A stretch of DNA of 64,000 nt. Source: Gigaspora margarita. Lineage: Eukaryota > Glomeromycota > Glomeromycetes > Diversisporales > Gigasporaceae. Below the pieces are notes generated by a model that saw nothing but the letters and a program-made list of their open reading frames with translations, had not been told where the DNA came from and did no database searches. Made by a program: the position numbers and the translations under genes. The stretch spans positions 100,842 through 164,841 of the forward strand of contig WTPW01000955.1 of NCBI GenBank assembly GCA_009809945.1, read 5' to 3'. This document shows, one piece after another, positions 34,576 to 46,211 of the stretch; position 1 is the first letter of the stretch, and each line of letters opens with the position of its first letter.

Positions 34576-35217
34576 ATTAGTAACATGATATGTCACATGT
34601 AAATTTTTTAATTATGAGTCAAATGAGTGACACACCTAAATTTCATATGTAAAATTTGGGCAAATTTTGCTTTCTCAACTTATTTAGCTAAAAGAAGCTA
34701 TCTGTTTAATTTTTGGGTATAAGTTTGTGATTTCTCTAGTATTAGAAGGTTCTTCTTATAAAATTTTAAAAGTGGTTTATAATAAAATTGCAACTAATCA
34801 TGCTAATGAAGTTAGCCAATTTTTTGACAATTTTTACTATTTGTTTATAAGTGTTGCATATCATTTTACCAAATTAGATGATTGTATCTATCAATTCAGT
34901 TGATGGTCCTAATTGCCTAATCTGGTAAAATGATATGCATCACTCATAAACAAATAATAAAAATTATCAAAAAATTGGCTAATTTCATTAGCACAATTAG
35001 TTGCAATTTATTATAAGACACCTTTAAAATTTTATGAGAAGAACCTTCTAATACTAAAGAAATTGCAAACTTATATCCAGAATTAAACAGATAGCTTCTT
35101 CTTGCTAAATAAGTCGAAAAAGCAAATTTTACCCAAATTTTACATATAAAATTTAGGTGCATCAATTATTTGACTCATAATTAAAAATTTATACACGTGA
35201 TCTGTATGACTAATCAT
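34576..35217. mobile_element. ~640-bp foldback element
   Basis: Arms of about 300 bp pair around 34897. Examples are CATTTTACCA / TGGTAAAATG, AAGTTAGCCAATTTTTTGAC and its mirror, TAGAAGGTTCTTCTTATAAA and its mirror, and AATTATGAGTCAAAT and its mirror. The frames in this region arise from the arms and are not credited as genes. Confidence 0.65.
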
Positions 35218-35454
35218 ATTACTGATATATAATAATTAAGCAACTTTTATATGCTATAAAATCTAAATAGATTTTTTATATAAATTTTATATATTATTAT
35301 TTTTATATATTATAATTAGGCATTATTTATAACAATAGGTTAGAACTGAAAAACTCTATTATAGGTTCCTACTTTAAGAAAATTGAATTATACTCTTTGT
35401 GAATCAGAGTTTTTTCTAATTAAGCGAATCAGTTTTATAGACACCTTTAGAAAA

Positions 35455-35760
35455 CTAATAATAATATGACTATCTAGTAGAGGTCATACTTTATTTTTCT
35501 AGCAAAAAACCCTAAAATTTAAGAAGCAAAAAAACAGTTTTTGGCAATTATCTTGCCATTTGGTGGTCCAATTGGAATATATTTTTTAAAAAATGAAGCC
35601 CTTAGTAAGGCGCATCTAACAAAAAAAAAATATTATTCAATTCTTATTACTAGATCAAAAGTTATTTAAAAAAATGTATTTTGTTATTTTTAGCAAATTG
35701 GGCCAAAATTGGCCAATACCCAATTATGACCTATATGAGAGATGTCAGGGTCCTCTTATG
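35455..35760. mobile_element. Inverted, older copy of the 25.65-kb MITE
   Basis: The minus strand shows the same interior as 25650-25940: AATTGGGTATTGGCCAATTT-like sequence, GTTAGATGC, TGGACCACCAAATGGC and AAAAACTGTTTTTTTGCTTC. The ends retain GGACCCTGACATCTCTCATA on one side and ATCTAGTAGAGGTCATAC on the other. Confidence 0.55.
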
Positions 35761-35799
35761 AATATATAATATACTAGATAAAATACAAATTTAATGCAT

Positions 35800-37036
35800 T
35801 AAAATTTTATTTATATTCATTAATAAAAAACAAAATCTAATCAGGTCACTCAATGCAATAAAAATTTAGTATTTGATAATCAATTCTAAAAGGATTTTGA
35901 GGTTTTGATCATTGATTTTAATTTTTAGAATTATTTGCATTCCTATGTACTAAAATATATTTATAAGCTTGCAAGAGCAGCTACCTTAAAGTTCACTAAC
36001 AATTGATATCTCTATCACAGTTGTCACAGCATATTAATCAATTAATTGAATACTGTGGTGGTAATATTGATTATTAGTGAATTTTGGGCTTGATTTGAAA
36101 ATTAGTGTAACATATAATGAATATTGTAGTAATTATAATAGAATAGAATAAAATCTGAGTTGCAAGGTGTAAAATCTGCTTTGTAGATTGTATTAAAGTA
36201 GGTTGAAATCTGTATTTTATTATGTCTTTTATTATAATAAAAGTGGATTTTACTATAATGCAATAATAATAGCAAATTTCAACTTTCATATTATAATTAT
36301 TGAAATTATAGTAAATTTTTGGTAATAAAAATGTAGTTTTTGATGATTATATTTTCTGCTAGTATATCACTTTGATATATACTTATACTGGCTGAAAATT
36401 TTATTGAAAACTATATTTTTATTGCTGAAAAATAATTATTAGTAATTACAATTTATCATGTGCCCTATTAATTTTAAATTAATTGTAACTATCTAAATGA
36501 AGGCTATAATAATGCAAATCAAATTGTGGCTAGCACCTTTTTAAATAATTAACGATATGAATCTATTTATAAATGGTAACTTTTTTTTTGTAAATTATAC
36601 AAAGCTAAGTACTTTACAAGGTTTTATAATAATCTGAATCTATGGTAGATCAGTCACATTTTCAAATTTATAGTAGTATATGAATATTGTTGTAGCAGGA
36701 ACTATAATAGAGTTTTTTCAGTCCTAATGGGTCACCATAGCAACCCTATATAAATAGCCAATCAAAATTGAACATGTGATTATATAATACATTACTTATT
36801 ATTAACCAAAAATTTTTTTACAAACTTTCTAACTTATATAATAAAAAAAATACAAAAAATTTTTTTTAGCTCTAAATATAATTGGCTGCTATATGTAGGG
36901 TCGCCATGGGTGGGTCTCCATCTATAATTTTTCTTATAATTATATAAGTTTTATATAATGTAAAATTTTATATTATTTAAAATTATATTTATATATAAAT
37001 TTATACTATGCAAGTATATATTAGGTTTATAGATCT
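35800..37036. other. AT-rich spacer, no gene seen
   Basis: Nothing recognisable beyond low-complexity AT sequence. GGGTCACCATAGCAACCCTAT near 36730 and GGGTCGCCATGGGTGGG near 36898 may be paired remnants of a small element of about 190 bp. Confidence 0.35.
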
Positions 37037-37463
37037 ATATAGAACAGTATTGCCACTGGAATTCTGGAACTCCACTGGAAGACCAATTTTTTCTAGCCTT
37101 CCTGTGGTTCCAGTGAGTTTTTTTACTGAAAGAATTTTTTCTAGAACTGAAATAATATAGACCAATAAAAAAAGTGCAATTTCTTCACATAATATTAAGG
37201 TGATGAATTCATGCATGTATGAGTTTGTGTATAAAGGATTATATAAATCCTACTTTGAAGGTACATACTTTAGATTTGGATATCAAACAGAGCATAGGTA
37301 TTTTTAATCTGTAACTTATAAATTTTGTTAATTATAAATATTTTTTTTTTCAATCTTGTGCAAGCTTTAGATAAATTAAATTTTATACAATTGTAATTTT
37401 GAACAAATATAATTTTATGAATTGTATGTAATTTTCATAATAGTGAAACTATATTTAGTCATA

Positions 37464-37617
37464 CTAATATGGCATTCACATGAGTTATCTTCCTTATTGG
37501 CACAGCAAAAATTGACATAATTATTACTCTATTAGCTATTGTAGAAAATAGGGAGTAAAAATGCAATGTCAATTGTTGTGTCAATAAGGAAGATAAACCA
37601 TATGGATGCTGTATTGG
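37464..37617. mobile_element. 154-bp TA-flanked MITE
   Basis: TA at 37462-37463 and 37618-37619. Left arm CTAATATGGCATTCACATGA; right arm, minus strand, CCAATACAGCATCCATATGG; both continue TTATCTTCCTTATTG(G/A)CACA(G/A)CA. Nearly the entire element folds back. Confidence 0.75.
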
Positions 37618-37974
37618 TAAATCATTTTTTTGAGTCATATATTCTAGTCAAATAATGTAATCATGACCAAATTTTTGTAATGCTTGTAATTTAAAAAGAA
37701 ATCTAATATAAATGTAATTTAAGGAATCAATCCCATTTGATATCACATATATAAATAAAAAAAGTTTATTATATTAAACTTTAATATCCAGACTTTCAAA
37801 TTTAGGATATATGAACATCAATACATAGTAATAAAATTCTTACACCTATGATTTCATATGCCTCACATAAATGATATCAATCTCACACAAGATAATATTT
37901 TTTGTTGATAATTAAATTAAAATTTATTATATGGCTCACATAAAGTTGCACAAAGTAACTTTGTATAAGGCATT

Positions 37975-38763
37975 AAGGTGTGCGGTATACTGTGTAAATC
38001 AAAACTATAAGTGGTCATATAATAAACTTATTAAAAAATTTTTCAATCGATAAATAATAATTATTGTGCAAACTCATATAATTATGAAAAATTTCTTATT
38101 GTTATTTTTTCTATGTTATTACATAATCACAACAATCCCAAATTAAAACTTAGTTAGCCAATCACAACTTTTAAATTATAATCATAATTGCACGATAACA
38201 TCAATATTGGATCATGCGATGATAAATATTACAAAATTTGTTCTGTCAAAACAAATAATTGGTCAAAACGTGTTGCTATGCGGCATGTGTCAGCCAATCA
38301 TTTGCTTTGACAAAACAAATTTCATGATGTTAATCATTGCATGACCAATATCTTATAATTAATACAAGTTTTAAACAGATGTACAGCCCTAATGGTTTAA
38401 TAGCTTTGGATAAAACTTTACAAAGACTAATATTACATCCCTACAAACAAAGCTACAGAGTCATTTCTTTAAATATGAAACTAAATTAAGTCCTTTCTTT
38501 TTGGCACTTTAAGTAAAAAATATATAGCATATTACAGTTTTTTCATGCTTAAATAAATGAAATGATTCTATTGCTTTGTTTGTAAAGATGTAAGATTAGT
38601 TTTTGTGAAAATTTATCTAAATACATTTATTTAAAAATTTGAATTTGTATTACAGTAATTATTAAAAAATTATTACCTATCACAATCTGAAAAAAATTTG
38701 ATAATTGATTTTTATATGATACCATATATAGTTTTGATTTACATAGTATACCGTGCACCCCAA
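37975..38763. mobile_element. ~790-bp inverted-repeat element nested in the hAT element
   Basis: Left TIR TAAGGTGTGCGGTATACTGT and right TIR, minus strand, TTGGGGTGCACGGTATACTA, both continuing GTAAATCAAAACTATA. The interior holds further palindromes (TTTGTTCTGTCAAAACAAAT near 38240; CAAAACAAATTTCATGATG mirrored). A possible target duplication TAAGGCAT / TGAGGTAT matches at 6 of 8. Confidence 0.62.
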
Positions 38764-40134
38764 TGAGGTATGTATATATATGCTAAGTTTACCTTGCACA
38801 AGATACATTTTTATAAAGAGACTGAAAGTCACTAGAAGCCACTGGAAGTCATTCGAACTTTCTTCTAATAGTAAAAATCACCACTAGAAAGGTCCTGTGC
38901 CAATTTACTACTAGAAGCCAAAATATGTTATATTTGTTCCAGTTAGTTCTAGTAATTATCCAGTTCCAAAAATTTTACTAGAATGTTCCAGTGGACAATA
39001 CTGATATAGAATATTGCTAGCTATATCTGCAGTAATGATCATTTGTATATAATTTGCCAATCAAATTTTAGAATTAGATGTAACATGTAAATTAATTTTG
39101 TATAACAAAAATAAAAAATTATTTTTAACTAAAATTTTGTCTATGAAACTTCTTTTTTTTATACAAAAAAAATTCTTTGCTAAATTTACTCTATATAAAG
39201 CTCTATTCTAACCTCTAATCTTTACTTTACTAACATTAAAAGGATTTAATTTTTATTTAATAAAAATTGTTTATGTATTGTAGATCACAAGTGATTATTA
39301 CTGTGGTTATGGTTAGCAATTTTTGATCTATATATAATTTTAAAAATAAATTATGAAAAATTTCTATATAGCTTTATATAAAAACAACTTCCTGATATCG
39401 ATATTTAAGGTTAGGGGTACAAATTGCAAATTATATATAAAATTCGTGGTATTGATTTATTTTTTTTAAAATTTTGTAAAATTTTTTTAACTATTCATTT
39501 TTGAACTATTAAATCAAATTACAGAGCAGGTTTTTCTGATGCTAAAAATAGCAAATTTATTAAAATTGGTTGAATATTTGTCAAGTTAAAAAATTTAAAT
39601 TTTAGATGTCAAAGTTTTTTATATAAATTATATGATAATCATATGATATCAATCAATCAAAATTAATCATATTGTGTAATTAGAGGAGATTTGAGCCAAC
39701 TGGAAGAAACTTTATGATATATAAAAGTCTTATTTTTTTAATTAATAATCCATGAGTCAACTGGATAAAATGATCTGCAATTATTAAGTAAATATGACGC
39801 AATTTAATTAATAAAATCCTAATTTGTAAATGTACAGATTTTTTTAATACATATCTGATATATATCATTCACATATTTATATACTGTACATATTCAATTT
39901 ATTTCATTATCATTATAGTAAAGATTCAATATATTGTAGTAAAAAAATTTTTGAATTCTATTTTTTTTTAGCCTAGGAACTTTACTATAATAAGAGTAAG
40001 TTGTAATTATTCAAACCACTCACCTACTAGTCAAGAACCAATCTACTCACTAATTAAAAACTACTACTTAACCCATCTACATATTAATCAAGAGCTTCAA
40101 TTTAATCTTCTACCTGCCAATTAAGAGCAAACTA

Positions 40135-40247
40135 CTAGAGCTGAACTTGAGTCAATCTGTAGCTTAAAAACATAGTCTTGACTCAAGTTAATTCGAGTTA
40201 AGACTATGTTTTTAGGCTACAAGTTGACTCAAGTCCAGCCTCTCAAT
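40135..40247. mobile_element. 113-bp palindromic MITE
   Basis: TAGAGCTGAACTTGAGTCAA is mirrored by TTGACTCAAGTCCAGCCTCT; inside, AAAACATAGTCTTGACTC mirrors GAGTTAAGACTATGTTTTT. The TAGAG start resembles the hAT-type ends elsewhere in the window, but the flanking duplication is weak. Confidence 0.55.
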
Positions 40248-40259
40248 TCACTTGCTTGT

Positions 40260-41000
40260 CTAAAAATAGCCTGCATACTATAGTTTAATTTAACCTGACT
40301 CTTATACTTAAATTCATAATATATAATATTATATAAACGTATATAAGTTTTATAATAAAAAAATCAAACTTTATTAATTTTATATTTTTTTAACAAGTTT
40401 AAAATCAATTTTATATATAATTAATGTGTTAGAGTTTTAAATTTAGGATGAATATGATGGTGGCTCTGAGGAAGTTGAGAATAATTTATCATTATTAGGT
40501 TGATGCAATTAGTTAGACCTTATTTGAATTGTTTAGGAAATGTTCTTGCGAAATGTATAAATAGATCATGATAGTCTAACTTCTCTGAGTTTGTATAGTT
40601 AAAATAAGAGATTGACAGGGTTGACTTGCTGAAAAATATATATATAAATATATTAAACTTACAGTTTGAATTTAATTTGAGAAAAATAAATATTGTAACC
40701 TGCATCTAAAAGATTCAAAAATCGACTTGTATAAATAGCTTGTGATATTTAAATCACATCGAATTGATTTGATCATATGATAAGAAATTTTTGTCTAAAT
40801 CCTTAACTTGCTTATATAATTTAGATTTTCTATTTTTCAGATCTATCAAAAAATATCTGTGTATCAGCTAATGCACTAGCAGTTGGTCAGTTTTGAAGAT
40901 CTGTGTCTAAGTATTTATTTCCAAAATTGAAGAACTTTATATTTAATTTTAAGTTAGTAACTAAAAAAAAAACTCGTCATGACTAAAAAAAAACTCACGA
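40260..41000. other. AT-rich spacer, no gene seen
   Basis: No recognisable gene or element in this stretch. Confidence 0.4.
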
Positions 41001-41109
41001 TAAAAAAAACATATGGGATACTATAAGGTTATTTTCAAGGCACAAAGACCCCATATATGCTATATAGCAACTAAAAAAAAAAAGCATAACCTAGACAAAT
41101 ACGTATTGC

Positions 41110-41515
41110 TAGATCTTTGTCAATTCTTTTTTCTTTTTCAGCTTCTCCATTACCACAAAGGCTGCAACAGTTGCCCTACTGAAATCACCAATGTTAGTAT
41201 TTTCTGTATGCCTTTTTTCTTCCAATAAAATAGCTTTTACGTCTAACAAGTGATAATTTAAAAGTAGCCCTTCTGACAAAGCCTGATCTAATCCTTGCCT
41301 GGTCTCCTTTGCTCCTTATCAGATATTCCTTGTCCTTTTTTAGCATCAACAAACTCAAATTCCAGGCTGGATTGGGTTCAAAAGTAAGCCTTACCTTCGT
41401 AAAATATCCACTGTCTTTGCTTTGCTTTACATATTTTCTTTTTATGTTTTCTAACTTTTTAATAATGGGTTCCCAGTAGGATACTTATTGCTGTTTCAAT
41501 AGCCACTTTAAATTC
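41110..41515 (-). other. Coding-like minus-strand remnant of unknown family
   Basis: Base composition is clearly less AT-biased than the surroundings. One minus-strand frame stays open for about 100 codons (41475 down to ~41180). It is lysine/arginine-rich, starting VSYWEPIIKKLENIKRKYVK and containing VRLTFEPNPAWNLSLLMLKK. An adjacent frame carries NIGDFSRATVAAFVV further downstream. No domain is recognised and no start or splice structure is clear. It may be a relic of a gene or transposon ORF. Confidence 0.35.
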
Positions 41516-43060
41516 TTAGCATAACCTTTTCATATGAAATATCATGATATGGAGGTTATAATTATTCTAAAAGAATAAGTTCTTACCTTTAAATAGTCTT
41601 ATTCATATTATTCTATTCTCACAAAATTATAACAAATGAATAAATAGCAGATTCTTTGCTATATGGATGTTCGTTCAAGAATTCAGGAGCAATATATAGT
41701 AAAATTACATAAATTGCATCTGAATTTAATTTTGATACAATATTAGCTGCTATCGAAAGCCTTAAATCTGCGATATATACACTTTTTAACTATTTCCAGT
41801 AAAATCACGATGAATAAAATCTTGAGAATGATTATCAGAACAGATTTAATCAATCTTTCTAATCCATTTATGCATGGCATGTAATTTTTTATTATAAATT
41901 CTTTATGACAATTATTTGATTTATGAAGTGATTTAAGTACAACCGATCTTCTATACGATAGCGATTGCTGAAATATAAAGATTGATTGTTATTAAGTGGA
42001 GTTAAAAGCAGCAAATCAAGTTCACACAAAACCCAAAAACATAAATTCTTATTTACTATTACATATTGTTCTTCAAATTATTCAAATTGTTTTATTCGTA
42101 TAGGTCATTCCATTTAGCCGTAAGTATAAAAATCAGTTATAAATAAATAGAGTTAAAAATAGCAAATTATATTCTCAAGCAATAAGCATAATACTTACGC
42201 ATCAATTACTGACTTAAACGTTCTAAAGTTTTTGAATTTAACTTCTAGTATTACCGGATCTGTTACATTTTACCAAGTTTTGAACTATATAGTAGACCTG
42301 CACTAAATGGTTATATTGTAAAAAGAAAAATTTAAAGTGTATATACACTAAAAAAACCATATTTGATTAATATAGATTTTGTGGTTCGTGCCTGAGTCAA
42401 ATTTATAGCAGATCTACATTTGGAGATCTTGTATATGACACTTTACGGCATTTCTAAGTGTTATATACTTTTAAAAGCATAAAAGTTAAGAAAACACTAT
42501 GGATTTGTTGTAAGAAAGGTTAAAAATTAAGTATTATTAAATGCCCTGTTTTGATTTATAGTTTTATTAATAAAGGTTTTATATAGTAAATGCCACGTGC
42601 TTACAAAGTAAAGATTACCAAGAAAAAAAAAATATTTTTAACAAACTTATGATCGAAAGCTTACAGTTTCACTCTATCATCTCTGTTACTTTAATAACAT
42701 ATTTGTATAAAAATTTTGTAACTTTACATATAACCTGAAAATTTCAATTCGGGCTTGTCTATAATTGATCTCTGTTATATTTTTGTCCAGTTGAGTGGTG
42801 GATCATCAATTAAATATATACTTTATTAAAATTTTAATATTATATAACATGAATTTTGTTCTAGATATTATAAAATTTTAGTCAAATTTGATTAAAACCA
42901 TAAAAAGCTTTATTAGTAGTACATTTTTAATTTCTATATAAATCTTGTTGTACTACTGAAATCATATGATAAATAATCTATGTACTCCTACTCTTAAAAA
43001 CCTTTTTTCTCTAACAAAATTTAATCTTCTTTTCTTCAATTGTGTTGCTATTAAATTTAC
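41516..43060. other. AT-rich spacer, no gene seen
   Basis: No gene recognised. The last 140 bp (42860-42995) retain similarity to the right end of the TTAA-flanked GGGTAGAG MITE family (TTTATTAGTAGTACATTTTT, ending ACTCCTACTCTTAA). Confidence 0.4.
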
Positions 43061-43064
43061 TTAA

Positions 43065-43268
43065 TTGAAAACAATGTATGTTTTCAAGCCAGTTTTATTA
43101 GTTACTTTTTCTATTTTTCAAAGTTTAATAGTTTTGCAATTTATTGTTAGTGTTACAAGCGACTATTGCCTTCAATATAGTACTTGCAACACAACACATA
43201 GTGACAGGGATCTTGTAAGTGTCAGAGAAGATATGAAGCGGTGTGCAAGTGGAATATTACTTCACTAG
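43065..43268 (+). CDS. Candidate small secreted or membrane peptide, 67 aa, weak
   Basis: Unrecognised. From the inner ATG at 43074 the peptide begins with a Lys followed by a long hydrophobic run (PVLLVTFSIFQSLIVLQFIV, residues ~9-28), then SVTSDYCLQYSTCNTTHS with two Cys. The layout is that of a signal peptide or signal anchor plus a short polar tail. A consensus 5' splice site (CTTGTAAGTG, ~43212) lies near the end, so the frame could be a first exon. Upstream is a C/T-rich run (43000-43045), as in many fungal promoters. No homologue is known to me, and short frames like this arise by chance in AT-rich DNA. Confidence 0.25.
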   Translation: MKTMYVFKPVLLVTFSIFQSLIVLQFIVSVTSDYCLQYSTCNTTHSDRDLVSVREDMKRCASGILLH

Positions 43269-43481
43269 AGCGGTTTAGTATATATTTATCAAGGAGCAAG
43301 AGAGTATTTATTGGGATAAGATATATTTTATTAATAGTAATATGTTATAATATAGAGAGGATATTTTATTTGTAAACATTAGGAGAGAGAAGGGGAATCT
43401 GAGTCTAATGTAGAGGAGGGAGAAAAGCTAGGGTTTATATACATTTTGCAAAGCTAAATAAATACTAAATATAATATAATA

Positions 43482-43594
43482 ATAAAACTATAAAATGGTA
43501 AAACTGTAAACTGTAAAACTGTAAAACTGTAAAACTGTAAAACTGTAAAACTGTAAAACTGTAAAACAGTAAAACTGTAAAACTATAAAACTGT
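43482..43594. repeat. Minisatellite (AAAACTGT)n
   Basis: About a dozen tandem copies of the 8-mer TAAAACTG with few substitutions (one AACTG, one ACAG, one ACTA). The uniformity implies recent slippage expansion. Confidence 0.9.
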
Positions 43595-44038
43595 AACACT
43601 ACGCTTTGGTCAAGCAACCTATTCTATAACATTAGCCTTGCAAATCCATTAATATGCAGCTATACTTTTATTAATAGTTTGTATGCTAAAAGTTTTCTTT
43701 GTTCTAAAAGTCAAATACAAAAATATTTTTAAGGCAAAAAAATTCAATAAGCTTTAAACCTTGGGTAGCATAATGTGAGATTAATGTTTTTGTACAAGAT
43801 CAATAAAAGTTGAACAAAATTGCTAACAATTAGTGTATAAAGAAATATAAAGAGAATGTTGGCAATAAAGAGACTTATTGTTTTTGTTTTTTTTTAATTT
43901 CATGGGCTCTTAAAGAGTTTTTAAATATATACTTTTGAAAAAAGTCTACAATTAAAGATTGGTATAACAGATATATAAATAATAGTAAAAATAAAAGTGA
44001 TTATTATTTCAATTTTATCACTTTCAAATAATTGATGA

Positions 44039-44721
44039 TAGAGGTCTTAGCTGGGTCAGGTCTGACCCAACCAACTCAGATCTGATCCAACCCAGGTTGG
44101 GTCGGGTCAGAAAAAATGTGGGTCGGGTCAGACCCAGGTCAGAAAAAATGTGGGTCGGGTCAGACCCAGGTCAGATTTTATTCAATGATCGCAAGTAGTC
44201 GCTGCATTGTAAAGTCAAAATTTTACTATATAAATCGATAAAATCTGATTAAGTAAACTTGTTTAGAAGTTTAAAATGCATATACTTTGAAATTTTTATC
44301 CAAATTGGAGAACTTTTTATTATTTGACTTTTAATTTTTACGTTCGTCGAACATTTTTTTTAAAAAGATTATAATTTTTTTGTTGAAAGTAAAAATTAAA
44401 AGTCAAATAATAAAAACTTCTTCTATTTGGATGAAAATTTCAGTGCATGTGCATTTTGATCTTCCAAACATGTTTACTTAAGCGGACATTATCAATTTAT
44501 ATAGTAAAATATAGACTTTACTATGTAGCAACTATTATCGACCTGGGTTTAACCTGGATTGGGTTGGGTTGGGTCAAACCTGGGTCAGGTTTGATATAAG
44601 GCAGGTCAGACCTGGGTCAGCTTTGACATGAGGCAGATCAGACCTGGCTAGGTTTTGACCCAAGTGGGTCTGACCCAGGTCAGGCCCAAACCCGACCCAA
44701 CCTAACCCATTAAGACCCCTA
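44039..44721. mobile_element. hAT-type MITE of GGGTC(A/G) arrays, TSD ATTGATGA, with nested foldback
   Basis: Perfect 8-bp duplication ATTGATGA at 44031-44038 and 44722-44729. Ends TAGAGGTCTTAGCTGGGTCA and, minus strand, TAGGGGTCTTAATGGGTTAG. The interior is an array of GGGTC(A/G)GACCC-type words, including a 33-bp tandem duplication near 44115-44175. It is interrupted by the foldback at 44191-44537. No coding capacity. Confidence 0.82.
44191..44537. mobile_element. Foldback element nested in the hAT MITE
   Basis: Left arm AGTCGCTGCATTGTAAAGTC; right arm, minus strand, AGTTGCTACATAGTAAAGTC; further pairing includes TTATTATTTGACTTTTAATT. Same family as 19885-20220. It splits the GGGTC array of its host, so it inserted later. 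Confidence 0.72.
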
Positions 44722-45117
44722 ATTGATGATGCATTAAATCAGCCTATATAATTGTATTGTTGACCTTTTAACAATACAAAAATAGCTATAACACTCAATC
44801 TAGTAATCAGAATTTGATGAAACAACTACTATTTGATTAAGCATACTAAGATGGTTCTATAAGCTATAATTTGTTTCTGTATAATTACTAGGCACCAAGA
44901 TCAGAACCAATTAGCAATCAAGCATAGGATCTACAATCTGATTGGCTAGGCAATTGCTATGGGCAAAAATATTATATATAGTATATATAGCATCTATCAA
45001 TTTTAAAGCATATATTCCATATATTTTATTTATTTAACATAAATTATTTATTATATATATTATATTTACTATATATAATATTTTATTAGTAGTAAATATA
45101 GCATATATTGTACATGT

Positions 45118-45405
45118 TAGGGATCCTCAAACTTAAATTAAACCAAATATTAAGCATATTTGAATTTGATCAAATCAAATAAGCCTTTATTTGAATTTGA
45201 TTTGAATTACAAATTCTGTATTTGAATTTGATTTGATTTGAAATTTTACTTATAAATTATCAAATATTTTAAATATTTAATCAAATCAAATCAAATATTC
45301 ATTAATTTAAATTTTGACTTGATTTGAAAATTCTGAATTTGAATTTGATTTGAGTTCAAATATTTGATCAAATCAAATCAAATCAAATCAAATTGCGGAA
45401 CCCTA
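45118..45405. mobile_element. hAT-type MITE of (TTTGAT)n, TSD GTACATGT
   Basis: Perfect 8-bp duplication GTACATGT at 45110-45117 and 45406-45413. Ends TAGGGATCCTCAAACTTA and, minus strand, TAGGGTTCCGCAATTTGATT. The interior consists of TTTGAATTTGATT / AATCAAATCAAA words in both orientations. Second member of the 30179 family. Confidence 0.85.
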
Positions 45406-45523
45406 GTACATGTAATAGATATAGTCCTCTAAACTTGTGTAATTTCATAAAGTATAAGAGTGGCAGATGTGAACCTCAAGTTCAACATCGAGTTTTTATA
45501 CTTTTTCAATAATAAAAACAATT

Positions 45524-46197
45524 TTTGTTTTTTTTATACTTTAACAGTCCTGCCAGTAAGCTATATACCGCATGATTAATATCACCCATTCAGAATTATG
45601 AGTGAGGATACAACTAGCCACATGTGCACTTTTGGTACCTAATTTAAGTAGTCCACCTGAAGGTTCTACACTAGCTGCTATACCTACAATCCAACTACGG
45701 GTATTGTCTATTTAAACCCTCTGGCCCATGCCAAGTTCTTATATACCACATTTGACTTCCCCAGCTACCCCTAACGGCGCCCAGGTGTGACTGTCGCACA
45801 GACATTTTTCATGTCCTACACATGTACTGATACCTGGAATCTTCAGAAGCCAGAGGCTACTGGCCCTTTATTAGGTTCATTCTGATCATAGCACAACCTC
45901 CTCATATTGGTTGTGCTTTTAGGACCAATTTTCACTACCTCCTAACTCAGGACTTGCCAAACGAGTTCTTGTAGGTTTTTTCCAATTCCTTGGATTTGCG
46001 ATATAGTACACCATTGCACCCATAGGCTCCTATTCGAGATGGTAGAACCAAGGTTATAGGTTTTGCGCCCAACCGATCATAAGCCACGATTACTGAACAC
46101 AGGTCTTAATTTTCGAAACATCGCCAGTGGGATTCAAACTGACAACCTGCCGCTTGGGGGTGACACCTTGACCACTTCTCTAAAGAGCCACACCCTA
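45524..46197 (-). mobile_element. Full-length tRNA-derived SINE (second family), minus strand, 14-bp target duplication
   Basis: TAATAAAAACAATT stands at 45510-45523 and 46198-46211. On the minus strand the head reads TAGGGTGTGGCTCTTTAGAG, AAGTGGTCAAGG (A-box region) and GTTTGAATCCC (B-box region, ~46130), resembling a Leu/Ser-type tRNA. The body includes CACACCTGGGCGCCGTTAGG and ends with the module shared by 17264-17480, 27184-27352 and 32884-33002, then poly-A (poly-T at 45526-45538 on the plus strand). The other three copies lack this head, so they are 5'-truncated or belong to a shorter subfamily. No coding capacity. Confidence 0.82.
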
Positions 46198-46211
46198 TAA
46201 TAAAAACAATT

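Larger units (their letters stand above)
37045..39003. mobile_element. 1.96-kb hAT-type element, TSD ATATAGAA, nested insertions
   Basis: Perfect 8-bp duplication ATATAGAA at 37037-37044 and 39004-39011. Ends CAGTATTGCCACTGGAATTC and, minus strand, CAGTATTGTCCACTGGAACA. Subterminal CCACTGGAAG / GTTCCAGT words recur at both ends (for example 38833-38860). No transposase frame is visible. Inside lie a TA-type MITE (37464-37617) and a longer inverted-repeat element (37975-38763), which account for almost half of the length. Confidence 0.78.

Noticed and set aside
34393-35165. Minus-strand proteins of 67 and 73 aa
   Set aside because: Both lie in or beside the arms of a foldback element and mirror its repeats; not genes.
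43482-43594. CRISPR-like array
   Set aside because: Eight-bp direct repeats without spacers in a eukaryotic contig: a simple minisatellite.
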